Below the pieces are notes generated by a model, which was not told where the DNA came from, made no database searches, and saw only the letters and a program-made list of their open reading frames with translations. A stretch of DNA of 64,000 nt from Aegilops tauschii subsp. strangulata (Eukaryota > Streptophyta > Magnoliopsida > Poales > Poaceae): assembly GCF_002575655.3 (NCBI RefSeq), contig NC_053037.3:444757793-444821792 (forward strand), given 5' to 3'. Below, one piece after another: positions 12,353 through 24,300 of this stretch (position 1 is its first letter; each line of letters starts with the position of its first letter). The position numbers and the translations under genes are program-made.

Positions 12353-13031
12353 GAATGTGTAACCGAAGGAGCAGGTGTCGCCAGTCTCCGCTTTCCAGAT
12401 GCTGCAGGAGGAGTGGCACAACTTATAGCTTCTCAAGCAGCACCGGCTCGCGGAGCACCTGATCATCGACGATCAAGCAAATGAGTAGGTGTCGTGGACA
12501 TGCTCACAGAGAATCCGGGCTTCATGAATGACCAATAGGTGTTGTAGGATTCAGTGTGCAGCGCCCACGCCATCCGGCACTATCGATGGCTGCTCCACAT
12601 CAACGAGGCAGAGCGTGACCGACATCTGGTTCGATCGTCGACCTCACCTCCACTAACAACATTGATGGCCACGCGGAGAACTCCGACGAGAAGTTTGTGT
12701 CCCACATCTCAAACCCGGCTAAGTGTGGAAAAGGGTCGATTAATTTTTCTTTGTAAAAAATCCTTTAATATTAAAGAAAATATCATGTTTGCTTTTATTT
12801 TTAATGCACTGAGCTGGATTGCCGACTCACTTAATGTAGTCAAAATCCTAACTCAACTCCTAGAATACTACGACTTTACGACCCTACAGAAACATGTCGA
12901 TCCAAGTCCCACTATGAATCCGGATCAGGTAGAATCCATGTTGAGTCGCGTTCCAAATCATAGAATCCTGTACAAAACTGCAGAATCCCGACTATGCTAT
13001 GGACTATGTCCGATTCTACTAATTTATCTAA
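12353..13031. other. Unclassified base-layer DNA, continuation of 3135-4091
   Basis: Removing the solo LTR joins this to position 4086. The first 350 bases are GC-rich and coding-like: a frame around 12400-12490 reads LLKQHRLAEHLIIDDQANE between stops. The remainder is AT-rich with recurring gaatcc/cgattc motifs (12830-13020). Similar motifs recur at 26690-26790 on the other side of the Tat element, so both may belong to one old DNA transposon or gene relic. A 165-codon open frame at 12554-13051 runs into the next LTR and is not credible. Confidence 0.35.
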
Positions 13032-13580
13032 TGATGGCGACATGTACCTAGGGTAGGGTCATAGGCCTGACCTAGACACCCTCCCCAAGGACATTATCCT
13101 AAAGTCAGAAGGGTTCAAGGGATAACATCATCCACTCGACCAGAAGCATTCCACTCGGAAGATTCAATTTCACTCAACCATAGCAATAGTCACTCGACGT
13201 CCAGAAGATCCAAAGTCACTCTGTATAGCAACGGTCGGGCGTTTACTTTGTATACTTAATGGTCATTCATGTATCTTTATTGCTGGCATTACCAGTAACG
13301 CCCTATCTTTATGTACCTTAAACCATGTGTAACTGAGGGCCAGAGGGGTCTGGCGAACTCTATATAAGCCACCCCCCTCCTCAGTGACAAGGGTTCGCAC
13401 CCCCTGTAACTTGACACACATAATCCAATTGACCGAGCTCCCGAGCACCGAGATGTAGGGCTGTTACTTCCACCGTGAAGGGCCTGAACTCGTAAATCTT
13501 GTGTGTACAACTTCACCATACCTAGGATCTTGCCTCCTCATACCTACCCCCATTCTACTGTCAGTCTTAGAACCACGACA
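13032..13580 (+). repeat. 5' LTR of the Tat element
   Basis: 549 bp, TGATGGCGAC...CCACGACA. TATA box tatataa at 13361-13367. Followed at once by the primer site. Confidence 0.95.
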
Positions 13581-13581
13581 G

Positions 13582-13599
13582 TTGGCGCCCATCGTGGGG
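13582..13599 (+). other. Primer-binding site of the Tat element
   Basis: TTGGCGCCCATCGTGGGG starts one base after the LTR. This form is usual in grass Tat-lineage elements. I do not assign the tRNA. Confidence 0.7.
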
Positions 13600-13653
13600 C
13601 AGGTGTCTTAGCGACTTTTTGGTGAGGTTGCGATTTTTCCGATTTCCATCATC

Positions 13654-15436
13654 ATGGTTTCCAGCGGTAGATTGGCTGAGGGCCGCGAGATCCGTCTCGG
13701 CGCGCTCGCCTTCGTCGCCGACGACTCCGCCTGGCTCCAGGAAGCTCCCCTCGACGTCGAGACGCTCCCCGTCCGCGGGGCGATGCACTTTCGCGCGTGC
13801 GTTCGCGGCGTCCTTCTGCGGCAGTCGTCGACCCAGTATCGGTCGGCTCCCGTGGTGTCCTCGCTCCCTGCTATTCGCCGACGCAAGCGATCCGGTCGGT
13901 CGCGGCTTCAACGATGGGTGAAACACACGGTGGCACGTCAGTCGGCCACCCCACAAGTCGCGGCAATCGAGCCTGACGAATCTCTGTACGACTGGCTACG
14001 TCGAGACCCTTTCCGAATGCGACAGCAGCGACCCTGCGGCGGAGGTCTTGGTGGTCAATGCGCCACATAGCCCACCCATGTTTCGTCGCGATGGCGACGG
14101 CGACGGTGGCGATCCGTCACATGTTCATGAGGAATATCAACCTGAAGCCCTTTCCTCGCAGCAGAGGGAAGAACTTCGCCGCCGCAACGAGGACGCGCTC
14201 CACACGCCTATCGTCGGGGAGACCTCCGAGGCTCGGGCCTTGGAGGCAGCGCGCTTGGCCACTTTGGCTGAGCGCACTCGACTGGAGAACCTTCAGCATG
14301 CACTCGACGAGCATGCTCAGCAGCGGATCTCTGAGTCCAGTCGACCGCAGCGACAGCTTTTCCCACCTCAGCATCAGGTATACCGCACTCTGATTCAGAA
14401 TCTTACAGCTGTGGCCCGCATAGCAGAGTCCATTCAGCCTTCCCAGTCGGAGGCTGGAAGAGGTTTGATTCAGATCCGGGCTTTACTTCTGGCAGCAGGA
14501 GAGCAGAACACAGCAGTGTCTCAGTCGCGGGATAGAATTCATAGCAGATCTGTGGTGGCTAATACAGTCCAGTTGGCCCACAGCCCAAGGTCACCTCAGA
14601 GGTGAGAGGGATGTGGGCACCGTCAAGAGCAGTACTGGGATCGGAATCATGAGCAGTTTGATAATCGATTCGACCGCGATAACTGCTGTCGAGTGCCTAC
14701 ACCCCCTCCGAGGGGCAGATCCTATGTGCCCCGTCATCATGATCATAGGCGCTCACACGGTGGTGAGCGGAGATTGCCAGTCGACCCAAGAGAGGCAGGC
14801 TTTGATGCGAGATCGATTCTTGTTCAAGGTCTGGTCGACAGGAACAGAGCACACAGAGAGGGACTTGACAGAGATCGCCCAACTGGCAGCAGAGTTCATG
14901 TCTCAGGCCCAGAGTGTTTCAGCAGAGCCATCCGGGCTGCAGAGATTCCTCCAAACTTCAGGTTGGCAACTGGAGTTAGCAAGTTCACTGGTGAGTCCAA
15001 GCCCGACACTTGGCTTGAGGATTACCGAGTGGCTGTGCAGATTGGTGGTGGCAATGATGAGGTAGCCATGAAGCACCTTCCTTTGATGTTAGAGGGTTCA
15101 ACCAGAGCTTGGTTGAATCAGTTAGCCCCAGGCAGTATATTCAGCTGGGAAAAGCTAGCCCGAGTGTTTTTCAGAACTTTTGAAGGTACTTGCAAACGAC
15201 CAGCAGGGTTGGCAGAATTGCAACATTGTGTTTAGAAGCCGAATGAGACTTTGAGAGATTGCATTCAGAGGTGGACCACTTTGCATCACACGATGGAAAA
15301 TGTATCTCAGCATCAAGAAGTTTGTGCCTTCAAGGAAGGCGTCAGGTATCGAGAGCTTAACCTGAAATTCGGTCGGACAGGAGATATGTCTTTGACTCGG
15401 ATGATGGAAATAGCCACTCGGTATGCTAACGGATAA
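13654..15436 (+). pseudogene. Gag of the Tat element, broken
   Basis: An N-terminal extension (frame from 13654) shifts frame near 14050. It continues as an Arg/Glu-rich, probably helical region (14048-14605), then the retrotransposon gag domain (WLEDYRVAVQIGGGNDEVAM through FFRTFEGTCKRP, about 15010-15200; further gag sequence LRDCIQRWTTLHH to about 15430). In-frame stops lie at 14603, 15233 (TAG) and 15434 (TAA). Gag packages the element RNA in cytoplasmic particles. The boundary with protease (15437-15609) is frameshifted. Confidence 0.85.
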
Positions 15437-15609
15437 GAAGAAGATTGACTCCATAGTGGAAAGAGCAAACCAGTCGGTCAGGACACTGGTGGAGGCAATT
15501 CCAATCGGAAACAGAAGCGTAAAGCTGAGCCTGCAGGACCTGGTGAAATTGCGGCAGTGATCCAAGGAAAGTTTAAAGGGAAACCAAGGGGCCCTGGACC
15601 CCCAAGAAA

Positions 15610-17715
15610 GTGAAAGATCAAGCAGGAAATGATGTGTTGGATTTGCCATGTCACATTCACACCAAGAAGGATGAAGAGGGTAATCTGATTTATCCTAAAC
15701 ACACCACTCGACAGTGTCGGCTCCTGATCCAGCAATTCCGAGAGAAACAGCCCAGTGAAAAGGATAAGGAGTCAGACAAGGATGAAGACAAGGAAGAAGG
15801 TGATGATGGTTTTCCCAACGTCAATTCCACTCTGGTGATTTTTGCTGACATCGAAAGCAAAAGTCGACTGAAAGTGATAAACAGAGAAGTGAACATGGTT
15901 GCCCCGGCAACGACGACATATTTGAAGTGGTCGCAAACTACGATCACATTCGACCAGTCTGATCACCCGGCGCGCGTTGCCACTACAGGGCGGCAAGTGC
16001 TGGTGGTCGACCCAGTGGTTGGTGGCACTCGACTGACCAACGTGTTGATGGATGGTGGCAGTGGTCTGAATATTCTTTACGCTGAAACTCTGAAGGGGAT
16101 GGGCATTCCGATGTCCAAACTCAGTGAGAGCAACATGAGCTTTCACGGCGTCATCCTTGGAAAGAAGGCTAAATCACTCGGCCAGATAACTCTTGACGTG
16201 GTTTTCGGTGATTCGAAGAATTACCGTAAGGAAAAGTTGACATTTGAAGTGGTAGATTTTCAAAGTGCTTATCATGCTATTCTGGGCAGACCTGCATATG
16301 CTCGTTTCATGGCTCGACTGTGTTACGTCTATCTTAAGTTGAAGATGCCTGGTCCCAGAGGTGTGATCACAGTTACTGGTAATTGGCAGAAAGCAGAGGA
16401 GTGCCTTCAGAAGGGCTCAAAAATTGCTGATGAACATATGGCAGCAGTTGAAATGCAGGAATATCAGAAGAATGCTGATCCGAGTGCATTGCTGCGGGCT
16501 AAGAAGCCTGCTTCGGAGTCCGCATTTTAGTCGTCCGGTGAAACAAAGTCGGTTCATATTCACCCGATCGATCCCAATGCTGCTCCGACTCATATCTCAA
16601 CGACACTCGACGGCAAATAGGAAGAAGCGCTCACCTAGTTCCTCCGTGAGAACTGGGACATCTTCACATGGAAACCTTCTGACATGCCGGGTGTACCCAG
16701 GGGACTAGCTGAGCATCGTTTGCGAGTCAATCCAAAAGCAAAACCCGTTAAAGAGCATCTCCATCGGTCCGCCGTGGAGAAGAGAAAGGCAATTGGCGAG
16801 GAGGTGGCTCGACTGCTTGCAGCCGAGTTCATCCGCGAGATTTACCACTCCGAGTGGCTCGCCAATGTTGTCATGGTCCCCAAGAAGGACGATTCACTTC
16901 GTATGTGTATTGATTTCTAGCATATCAATCGGGCCTGCCCGAAAGATCATTTCCCTCTCCCTCGCATCGACCAAATTGTCGACTCAACTGCGGGGTGTGA
17001 GCGTTTGTCTTTTCTGGATGCATATTCCAGGTATCATCAGATCCGACTGTATGGACCCGACAAAATAAAAACAGCTTTCAGCACCCCATTCGGGTGCTTT
17101 TGCTATGTCACCATGCCATTCGGTCTCAAGAATGCTGGTGCCACATTTATGAGGATGATTAAGAAGTGCCTGCTCACTCAAATCAGTCGGAATGTGGAAG
17201 CATACATGGATGACATTGTGGTCAAGTCGCGTAAAGGTTCCGACCTGTTGACTGACCTTGCTGAAACCTTTGCCAATCTAAGAAGATATGATATCAAGCT
17301 CAATCCGTCGAAGTGTACATTTGGAGTTCCGGGTGGCAAGTTACTCGGTTTCCTCGTTTCCGAACGTGGGATCGATGCCAACCCAGAGAAGGTTGGCGCA
17401 ATTCTCCGAATGAAACGCCCCGTGCGTGTACACGATGTTCACAAGCTTACTGGTTGTTTGGCCGCTCTGAGTCGATTCATCTCTCGTCTCGGTGAAAAGG
17501 CATTGCCTCTTTACCGACTGATGAAGAAGTCTGACAAGTTCGAGTGGACTCTTGAAGCTGACGCATCGTTTGCAGAGCTGAAAACCCTGCTTTCCACCCA
17601 GCCGGTGCTTGCTACTCCAATCAGCAAAGAGCCTTTACTGCTTTATATTGCAGCCACTGGACAAGTTGTCAGTACAGTACTCATGGTTGAGCGAGAAGAG
17701 GAAGGGAAGGCTTAG
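15610..17715 (+). pseudogene. Protease and reverse transcriptase of the Tat element
   Basis: One frame, interrupted only by stops at 16528, 16618, 16636, 16918 and 17713, all TAG. The protease carries the retroviral-type aspartate in VLMDGGSGLNILY (about 16045-16080) and the flap-side motif HAILGRPAYARF (about 16272-16310). The reverse transcriptase runs from about 16690: MVPKKDDSLRMCIDF, SFLDAYSRYHQI, then the catalytic AYMDDIVV (17200-17223). The connection domain and the start of RNase H follow. The catalytic aspartates are present, so inactivation is by stop codons, not active-site loss. Confidence 0.9.
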
Positions 17716-18560
17716 AAAGTTCAGCGCCCAATGTACTATATTTCTGAAGTCTTGACTCCGTCCAAGCAGAGATATCCGCATTATCAGAAGCTTGTTTATG
17801 GGATTTACGTGACCACGAAGAAGGTTGCACATTATTTCTCAGATCATTCCATTACAGTCGTCAGCGACGCACCATTGTCAGAAATTCTGAACAACAGAGA
17901 TGCAACTGGTCGAGTGGCAAAGTGGGCGATTGAACACCTTCCATTGGATATCAAGTTTGAAGCAAAGAAAGCTATCAAGTCCCAAGCAATAGCAGATTTC
18001 CTCGTCGAGTGGATTGAACAGCAGCTGCCGACTCAGATTCAGTCGGAACATTGGACTATGTTTTTCGACGGATCCAAGATGCTGAATGGTTCAAGTGCTG
18101 GGGTAGTCCTGGTATCCCCACGAGGCGACAAGCTCAGTCATGTTCTCCATATTCACTTTGACTCCTCCAATAATGAAGCTGAGTATGAGGCACTTTTGTA
18201 TGGGTTGCGTATGGCCATTTCACTCGGCGTCTGCGCCTAATGGTCTACGGCGACTCAGATCTAGTAGTCAATCAAGTGATGAAGGAATGGGACGTAAGGA
18301 GTCCAGCCATGACTGGTTATTGCAATGCAGTAAAAAAGTTGGAAAAGAAGTTTGAGGGGTTAGAGCTTCACCATATACCCCGACTAAAAAATCAAGCAGT
18401 TGATGACTTGGCAAAGATAGGTTCCAAGAGAGAGCCCATTCCCAGTAATGTATTCTTGGAGCATCTTCACACGCCATCAGTTCAAGAGGATCCCTTCACA
18501 GAAGAGCCCCCGCAACCTAAGAGCCCTACTGATCCGACTGAAGTTGAAATCCCAGCTGTG
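17716..18560 (+). pseudogene. Dual RNase H region of the Tat element
   Basis: The first RNase H (about 17600-18000) looks degenerate: where the first acidic residue is expected it reads LLLYIAATGQ. The second, archaeal-type RNase H (about 18050-18420) keeps its acidic set: MFFDGSKM, NNEAEYEAL and VYGDSDLVVNQV. A frameshift at about 18225-18240 separates NEAEYEAL from VYGDSD. A second RNase H of this kind is diagnostic of the Tat lineage and is thought to have taken over the catalytic job from the first. Confidence 0.85.
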
Positions 18561-19855
18561 GTCGACTTGATCATGGAAGTTTTGGTCGTCATTCCCGATT
18601 GGAAGGTGCCATATATTGCATATATTCTCAGGAAAGAGCTCCCGGAGGACAAAGAAGAGGCCCGTCAGATTTTCCGTCGATCCAAAGCCTTCACAATAAT
18701 GGGTGGACAGCTTTACAGAGAAAGTGTTACTGGAATCGCTCAGAAGTGTATTACTCGAGAAGAAGGTCGAGTGATCCTTAATGACATCCACTCGGGGACC
18801 TGTGGTAACCATGCGTCCTCTCGGACCATCGTGGCCAAAGCATACCGAGCCGGGTTTTACTAGCCACACGCCAACGAGATGGCGAAAGAAATAGTCGACA
18901 AGTGCGAGGGATGCCAGTTCTACTCCAACATGTCCCACAAACCTGCTTCAGCTTTGAAGACCATTCCACTCGTCTCGCCGTTTGCTGTTTGGGGTTTAGA
19001 TATGGTTGGACCTCTGAGGACTGGCAGGAGTGGCTTCACCCATGTGCTCGTAGCAGTCGACAAGTTCACCAAATGGATTGAAGCCAAGCCTATCAAAAAC
19101 CTCGAAGCAAGTACTGTTGTCAGCTTCATCAGAGAGTTAACATTCAGATATGGAGTTCCGCATAGCATCATCATAGATAATGGGTCAAACTTCGATTCCG
19201 ATGAGTTCCGAGCTTTCTGCGCTTCCCAAGGCACTCGGGTCGACTATGCTTCAGTCGCCTATCCCTAGTCGAATGGACAAGCAGAAAGAGCGAACAGATT
19301 GATTCTCAAAGGCTGAAACCCCAATTGATGCGTGATCTCAAGCATGCAGCAGGCGCTTGGGTCGATGAACTTCCATCACTGCTTTGGGGATTGAGGAAAA
19401 CTCCTAATCGATCGACTGGTCGAACTCCATTCTTCTTGGTCTATGGGGCTGAAGCTGTGCTTCCGAGTGATTTACTTCACAATGCACCCCGAGTCGAACT
19501 TTTCTCAGAAGATGAAGCAGAACAGGCTCGGCAAGATGCAGTTGATCTCCTGGAAGAAGAAAGAGAGATGGCCCTGATCCGGTCGACCATTTATCAGCAA
19601 GACATGCGTCGATTCCATGCCAGAAATGTGAGGGGTCGAGCATTTCAAGAGGGAGACTTGGTTCTTCGAGTGGATCAGCAGCGACCACACAAGCTCGCCC
19701 CTGCTTGGGAAGGCCCCTTCATCATCACCAAAGTGCTCCACAACAAAGCATATTGCCTCTACAATGTGGAGCACAATAAAGACGAGCCACGCGCTTGGAA
19801 TGCGGGAGCTGCTCCGCCCCTTTTATACTTAAGCATTCAGACTGTTGAGATGTAA
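18561..19855 (+). pseudogene. Integrase of the Tat element
   Basis: The zinc finger appears as HSGTCGNHASSRTI and KCEGCQFYSN (18790-18930). The core has DMVGPLRTGRSG, IIIDNGSNFDSDEF and SNGQAERANRL. The C-terminal region ends near 19840 (EGPFIITKVL, RAWNAGAAPP). Stops: TAG at 18861 and at 19266. A single-base loss at about 19310 shifts the frame. No chromodomain. This ends the sense coding region. The minisatellite begins within 100 bases. Confidence 0.88.
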
Positions 19856-19939
19856 TAAGAAATACCTCCTAGTTTGATTATCAAAGACACAATTTTACAG
19901 TCTCCTAATTGATTGTTATTCCTTTTTATATGTTCTAAA

Positions 19940-20872
19940 TCCCCCAGTGGGTGCCTTAGCTGCGAATCCGCTTCGCCTAAGTTCCAAAAAAAATCCTACC
20001 GAGTGAAGAGCAAGCCTCTCACTCGGAGGCTTAGCTGCGAATCCGTTTCGCCTATGTTTTAAAAAATCCCTCCGAGTGGTGAGCAAGCCTCTCACTCGGG
20101 GGCTTAGCTGCAGTCCAGTACTCGCCTAAGTTTGAAAAATCCTACTAAGTGGTGAGCAAGCCTCTCACTCGGGGGCTTAGCTGCAGTCCAGTACTCGCCT
20201 AAGTATGAAAAATCCTACCGAGTGGTGAGCAAGCCTCTCATTCGGGGGCTTAGCTGCAGTCCAGTACTCGCCTAAGTTTGAAAAATCCCACCGAGTGAAG
20301 AGCAACCCTCTCACTCGGGGGCTTAGCTGCAGTCCAGTACTCGCCTAAGTTTAAAAAAATCCCACCGAGTGAAGAGCAACCCTCTCACTCAGGGGCTTAG
20401 ATGCAGTCTAGTACTCGCCTAAGTTTGAAAAATCCCACCGAGTGAAGAGCAACCCTCTCACTCGATGGCTTAGCTGCAGCCCAGTACTCGCCTAAGTTTG
20501 AAAAATCCTACCGAGTGGTGAGCAAGCCTCTCACTCGGGGGCTTAGCTGCAGTCTAGTACTCGCCTAAGTTTGAAAAATCCTACCGAGTGGTGAGCAAGC
20601 CTCTCACTCAGTGGCTTAGCTGCAGTCCAGTACTCGCCTAAGTTTGAAAAATCCCACTGAGTGAAGAGCAACCCTCTCACTCGGGGGCTTAGCTGTAGTC
20701 CAGTACTTGCCTAAGTTTGAAAAATCCCACCGAGTGAAGAGCAACCCTCTCACTCGAGGGCTTAGCTGCAGTCCAGTACTCGCCTAAGTTTGAAAAATCC
20801 CACCGAGTGAAGAGCAACCCTCTCACTCGGGGGCTTAGCTGCAGTCCAGTACTCGCCTAAGTATGAAACACG
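19940..20872 (+). repeat. Minisatellite, about 13 units of 73-74 bp
   Basis: Units share gcttagctgcagtccagtac, then tcgcctaagtttgaaaaatc, then ccgagtg plus gagcaagcctctcactcg. Thirteen copies of the gcttagctgc block can be counted. The first two are the most diverged and the rest are close to each other. It sits between the integrase end and the 3' end of the antisense gene. Non-coding: spacing is not a multiple of three and stops are frequent. Confidence 0.9.
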
Positions 20873-20915
20873 TTCCGAGTGAAGGACGATCTTCTCGCTC
20901 GGAGACTTGGCCACA

Positions 20916-21160
20916 CGCTCTATCCCGATCCGCAAGGACGACGAGGTGCAGGTCGACTGCGACCTTCTCCTCAGAGCTGCGCCATAAGTACAATGTGCGC
21001 TCCATCCCGATCCGCAAGGACGACGAGGTACAGGTCAACTGCGACCTTCTCCTCAGAGCTGCGCCATAAGTACAATGTGCTCTCCGCCCTGATCCACATA
21101 GACGACGAGGTGCAGGTCGACTGCTACCTTCTCCTCGGAGCTGCATCACAAATACGAAGA
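20916..21160 (+). repeat. Tandem repeat, 3 units of 82 bp
   Basis: Three units with gatccgcaaggacgacgagg and ttctcctcagagctgcgcca; the gatcc landmark occurs at 20927, 21009 and 21091, an exact 82-base period. It is distinct in sequence from the adjacent 73-bp array. The remaining 190 bases to 21350 hold nothing I recognise. Confidence 0.85.
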
Positions 21161-21350
21161 CTATTTCGAGTAAAGAAACAAGTTCCACTCGAAGGCAAAC
21201 ACAAGCATATTTAGAGATAAACCAAGTTCAGATAAATCCTAAGGTTAAGACCGCGGATCAAAGTACTCGGGCATCAGGCCCGAAGGAGTTTAATGGTTAC
21301 AAAATCACTCGGCATACCGAGGCAAATTTAAAGCGAGGCATAAAGTTTGT

Positions 21351-24300
21351 TCACTCCGCAGGAGGAGGGCTGGCAGGTTCGACGAACTCATCCAGGTCGA
21401 TTCCATCAGCAATCCGAGTGGCAGCAGCAATGAAGATTTCCATGAAAGATTGGAAGTCGTGCTTTTTGGTATTGGCCACCTTGATCGCCGCCAGCTTCTC
21501 TTCTCGGGCTTCCTTGCAGTGGACACGAACCAGAGACAGAGCCACGTCAGCACCGCACCGAGCAGAAGACTTCTTCCATTCCCGCACTCGACCAGGGACC
21601 TCATTGAGTCGAGTCATCAGAGACTCAAGGTCATTTTGGAGTGTCGCCCCTGGCCAGAGCGCTGTGTCGATTCGCGACACCGCAACTTTCAGCCGAGCAA
21701 GGTAGTCGACAACACGAGCGACACGGGATTCCAGTCGGAGCACGTTCATGGTAGCTTCGTCCTTAACAGGAGAGATGATGGGGTCCAAGCTTGTCTCAAA
21801 TCGCCGAGTCTCGTCCTCAAAGTTCTGGCAAAATTCTGCACACGCAATACAACGATGAGTCAATAGCTATATATCGAGTCGACAGCAACAAGTCAGTCGG
21901 ACAAAGGAAAGCACCTTCAAGCATAACGAATAACTTCTTGGCAAGTCCTCCCAGATAATTCTCCAGCTCATCCCTCTTGCGGGCGATGTCTTCTACTTTG
22001 TCGGTCAGGGCCCTCTTGTCCTTCTTCAGATGAGTCGCCTCCTTGTTGGCTTCATCAAGGACAGCCTTTAGCTTGATGTTCTCTTCCTCCAGTTTACTAA
22101 CTGAAGCCAGTTTCTGGTCAGCGAGTGCAGTTTTCTCTTCTGCTGCTTTCTGCGCGGCCGCAAGGTCCTGATCCTTCTACGCCAGAGCCTTGTTCATTGT
22201 TTCTGAAGGAAATAACGCTATGTTCAGAAGAAGGAGATAACATTTGGGTTAGGAACGAATTAGTCGACAAGTTTTCATACCAACGGCTTCGTCCTTGGCC
22301 TTCTGCAAGTTTGTCTTGGCCAACTCCAAATCGAGATTGAGCTGAATCTGCTTCTGCTCCAGGTCAGCAAAACGAGCTCCAAGTTCACAAGATTTCTTTT
22401 ATCAGAGGATGGTTAGTCGACAGATGCGATGATTGGTTACTTCAGAACAATAGAGTGACAAATTCAACAAGTTCTAAGACTACTGCCGAATCAAACATCC
22501 AACAGTAGTCTCGGGGACTACACCCAGTGGGTGCCCTTAGCGTGCCCCCACTGGTCCAGTTTCCACTCGACATGGTCCTTCCAGGCCGAGCAAAAAAAGA
22601 GAGAGGAAAGTTGTTCTCAGACCACAGTCGACTGCCCGCAGTCACCTATGGTCTCGGGGACTACACCCAGTGGGTGCACTTAGCGTGCCCCCACTGGTTC
22701 AGGTTCCACTCGACATGGTTCGTCCAGCTCGAGTGAGAAAGTTCTGATTCTCAGACCATAGCCAACTGCCCGCAGTCAACTATGGTCTCGGGGACTACAC
22801 CCAGTGGGTGCACTCAGCGTGCCCCCACTGGATTCAAAGACTCAGTCGACACAATCTAGTCGACCCAAGAAGCAAAACTATTCAGCAGTAAGTTAAACAC
22901 TCAGTGGGTGTACAAATGCAAAATGCAGACTGCCGAAAAGATGCACAAGGAAAGTTTTCAGGTAGCATATCCTAACAGAAAAAAGTGGCAAGCTAAAGGA
23001 TCAGTCGGTAATCAACCAACCTGGACGTTGCTCTGGAGAGCTGAGCTGGCGTCATAAGCAGCTTGACTGGCCTCCCGAACCACCTTCATCTGCTCCATCA
23101 TGATGCCTGCCTGGCGTATAGCTTCCTTGGCGGCACCCACTTGGTCCTCTGGGACGTGATGCGCAGTGAAAAGTGAAGACGGTGGATCGGCTGGAATCTG
23201 TGCAGTCGACGCTGAAGGCTGGGCACTCGACAATGGTACGACAAAAGTCATAGAAGCCCGGTTGGCATCGCCGGTCTCCTGGATCACCGGTTCCGTCATT
23301 GGCATCGACTGAGGCACCTTGCTAGTTGATGTCTTCCCGCTTCTCCTTCCCAAAGGCCTCAGCGGCACATCCTCGTCATCATCTGGAAGATCAATGACAT
23401 TGGGAGGAGCTGCAAAAGAACCAATCGCCAGAATTCAGTCGACCAACAAAATGGCTGAGAAAGTAAAGACAAGATTGCAAAAGTCATACCCGGGTGGGAA
23501 GTGACCGCGTCTCCCATTTCCTCGTCACCATCTCTGTAAGCAGAAGTCCCAGAAGTAGCAGCACTGCAAGTTTCAAGGTTCACTCGGTTAAATCAGGAAG
23601 AGAGTTGACAGCACCGGCCCTTGAGCAAAAAGTGAGGACAAGGCACTTACGCAGAAGCGACGGGAACATCGATCTTGATCTTGGGCAGGGTCTTCCGAGA
23701 CTTTGATGCTGCAACTTTGGGCTGTTTTGGAGCCTTCTCAGTCGGCACAGGGGAAGAGGTCCGAGTGCGCTTGGAAGTCTGTCCAGTCGGCAGAGCTACT
23801 TTGCCACGGATACTTGCTGGGTCGTGCTTATGCTTGGAACGCCTTTCATTGCGAGGTGGTGACTCGACTTCTTCGCTGCTGCTCGAGTCCTCACTTTCCT
23901 CCTCCTCTTCTCCTCCATCAGACTGCCAATCCATGCTTTCGCCTCCGCTTTCTTCCCCTTCCTGGTACTGCTCTTGCTCTTCGTTCGGCATTGAGTATGT
24001 CTCCGTATAGATCTGCGAAGCAAAAGAGGTGAGCAAAGGATGGTCGACTCAATAAGCAAATGCAAGTCAGAATGAAAAACACTCAAAAATAAAGAATGGA
24101 CCTGGTCTGGTTGGTTGTTGGCGTCGAATGGTAAAACTCATCGGGACCCCCTGGGGTTATCCTTGTTTCCTGTGATGCCTTGCACCCATTGCGCCACCGT
24201 CTTCTCATCAACGTCCTCCGGATGGATCCGAGTGGAATCCTCAATTCCCGAGTACATCCACATTGAGTGATCGCGAGCCTGGAGAGGCTGGATACGTCGA

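Noticed and set aside
12554..13051. 165-codon open frame as a gene
   Set aside because: It runs across the insertion point into the Tat LTR, has no recognisable domain and low-complexity codon content.
19940..20872. CRISPR-like array of short direct repeats
   Set aside because: The whole 73-74 bp unit is repeated, with no unique spacers. It lies inside a plant retrotransposon, so it is a minisatellite.
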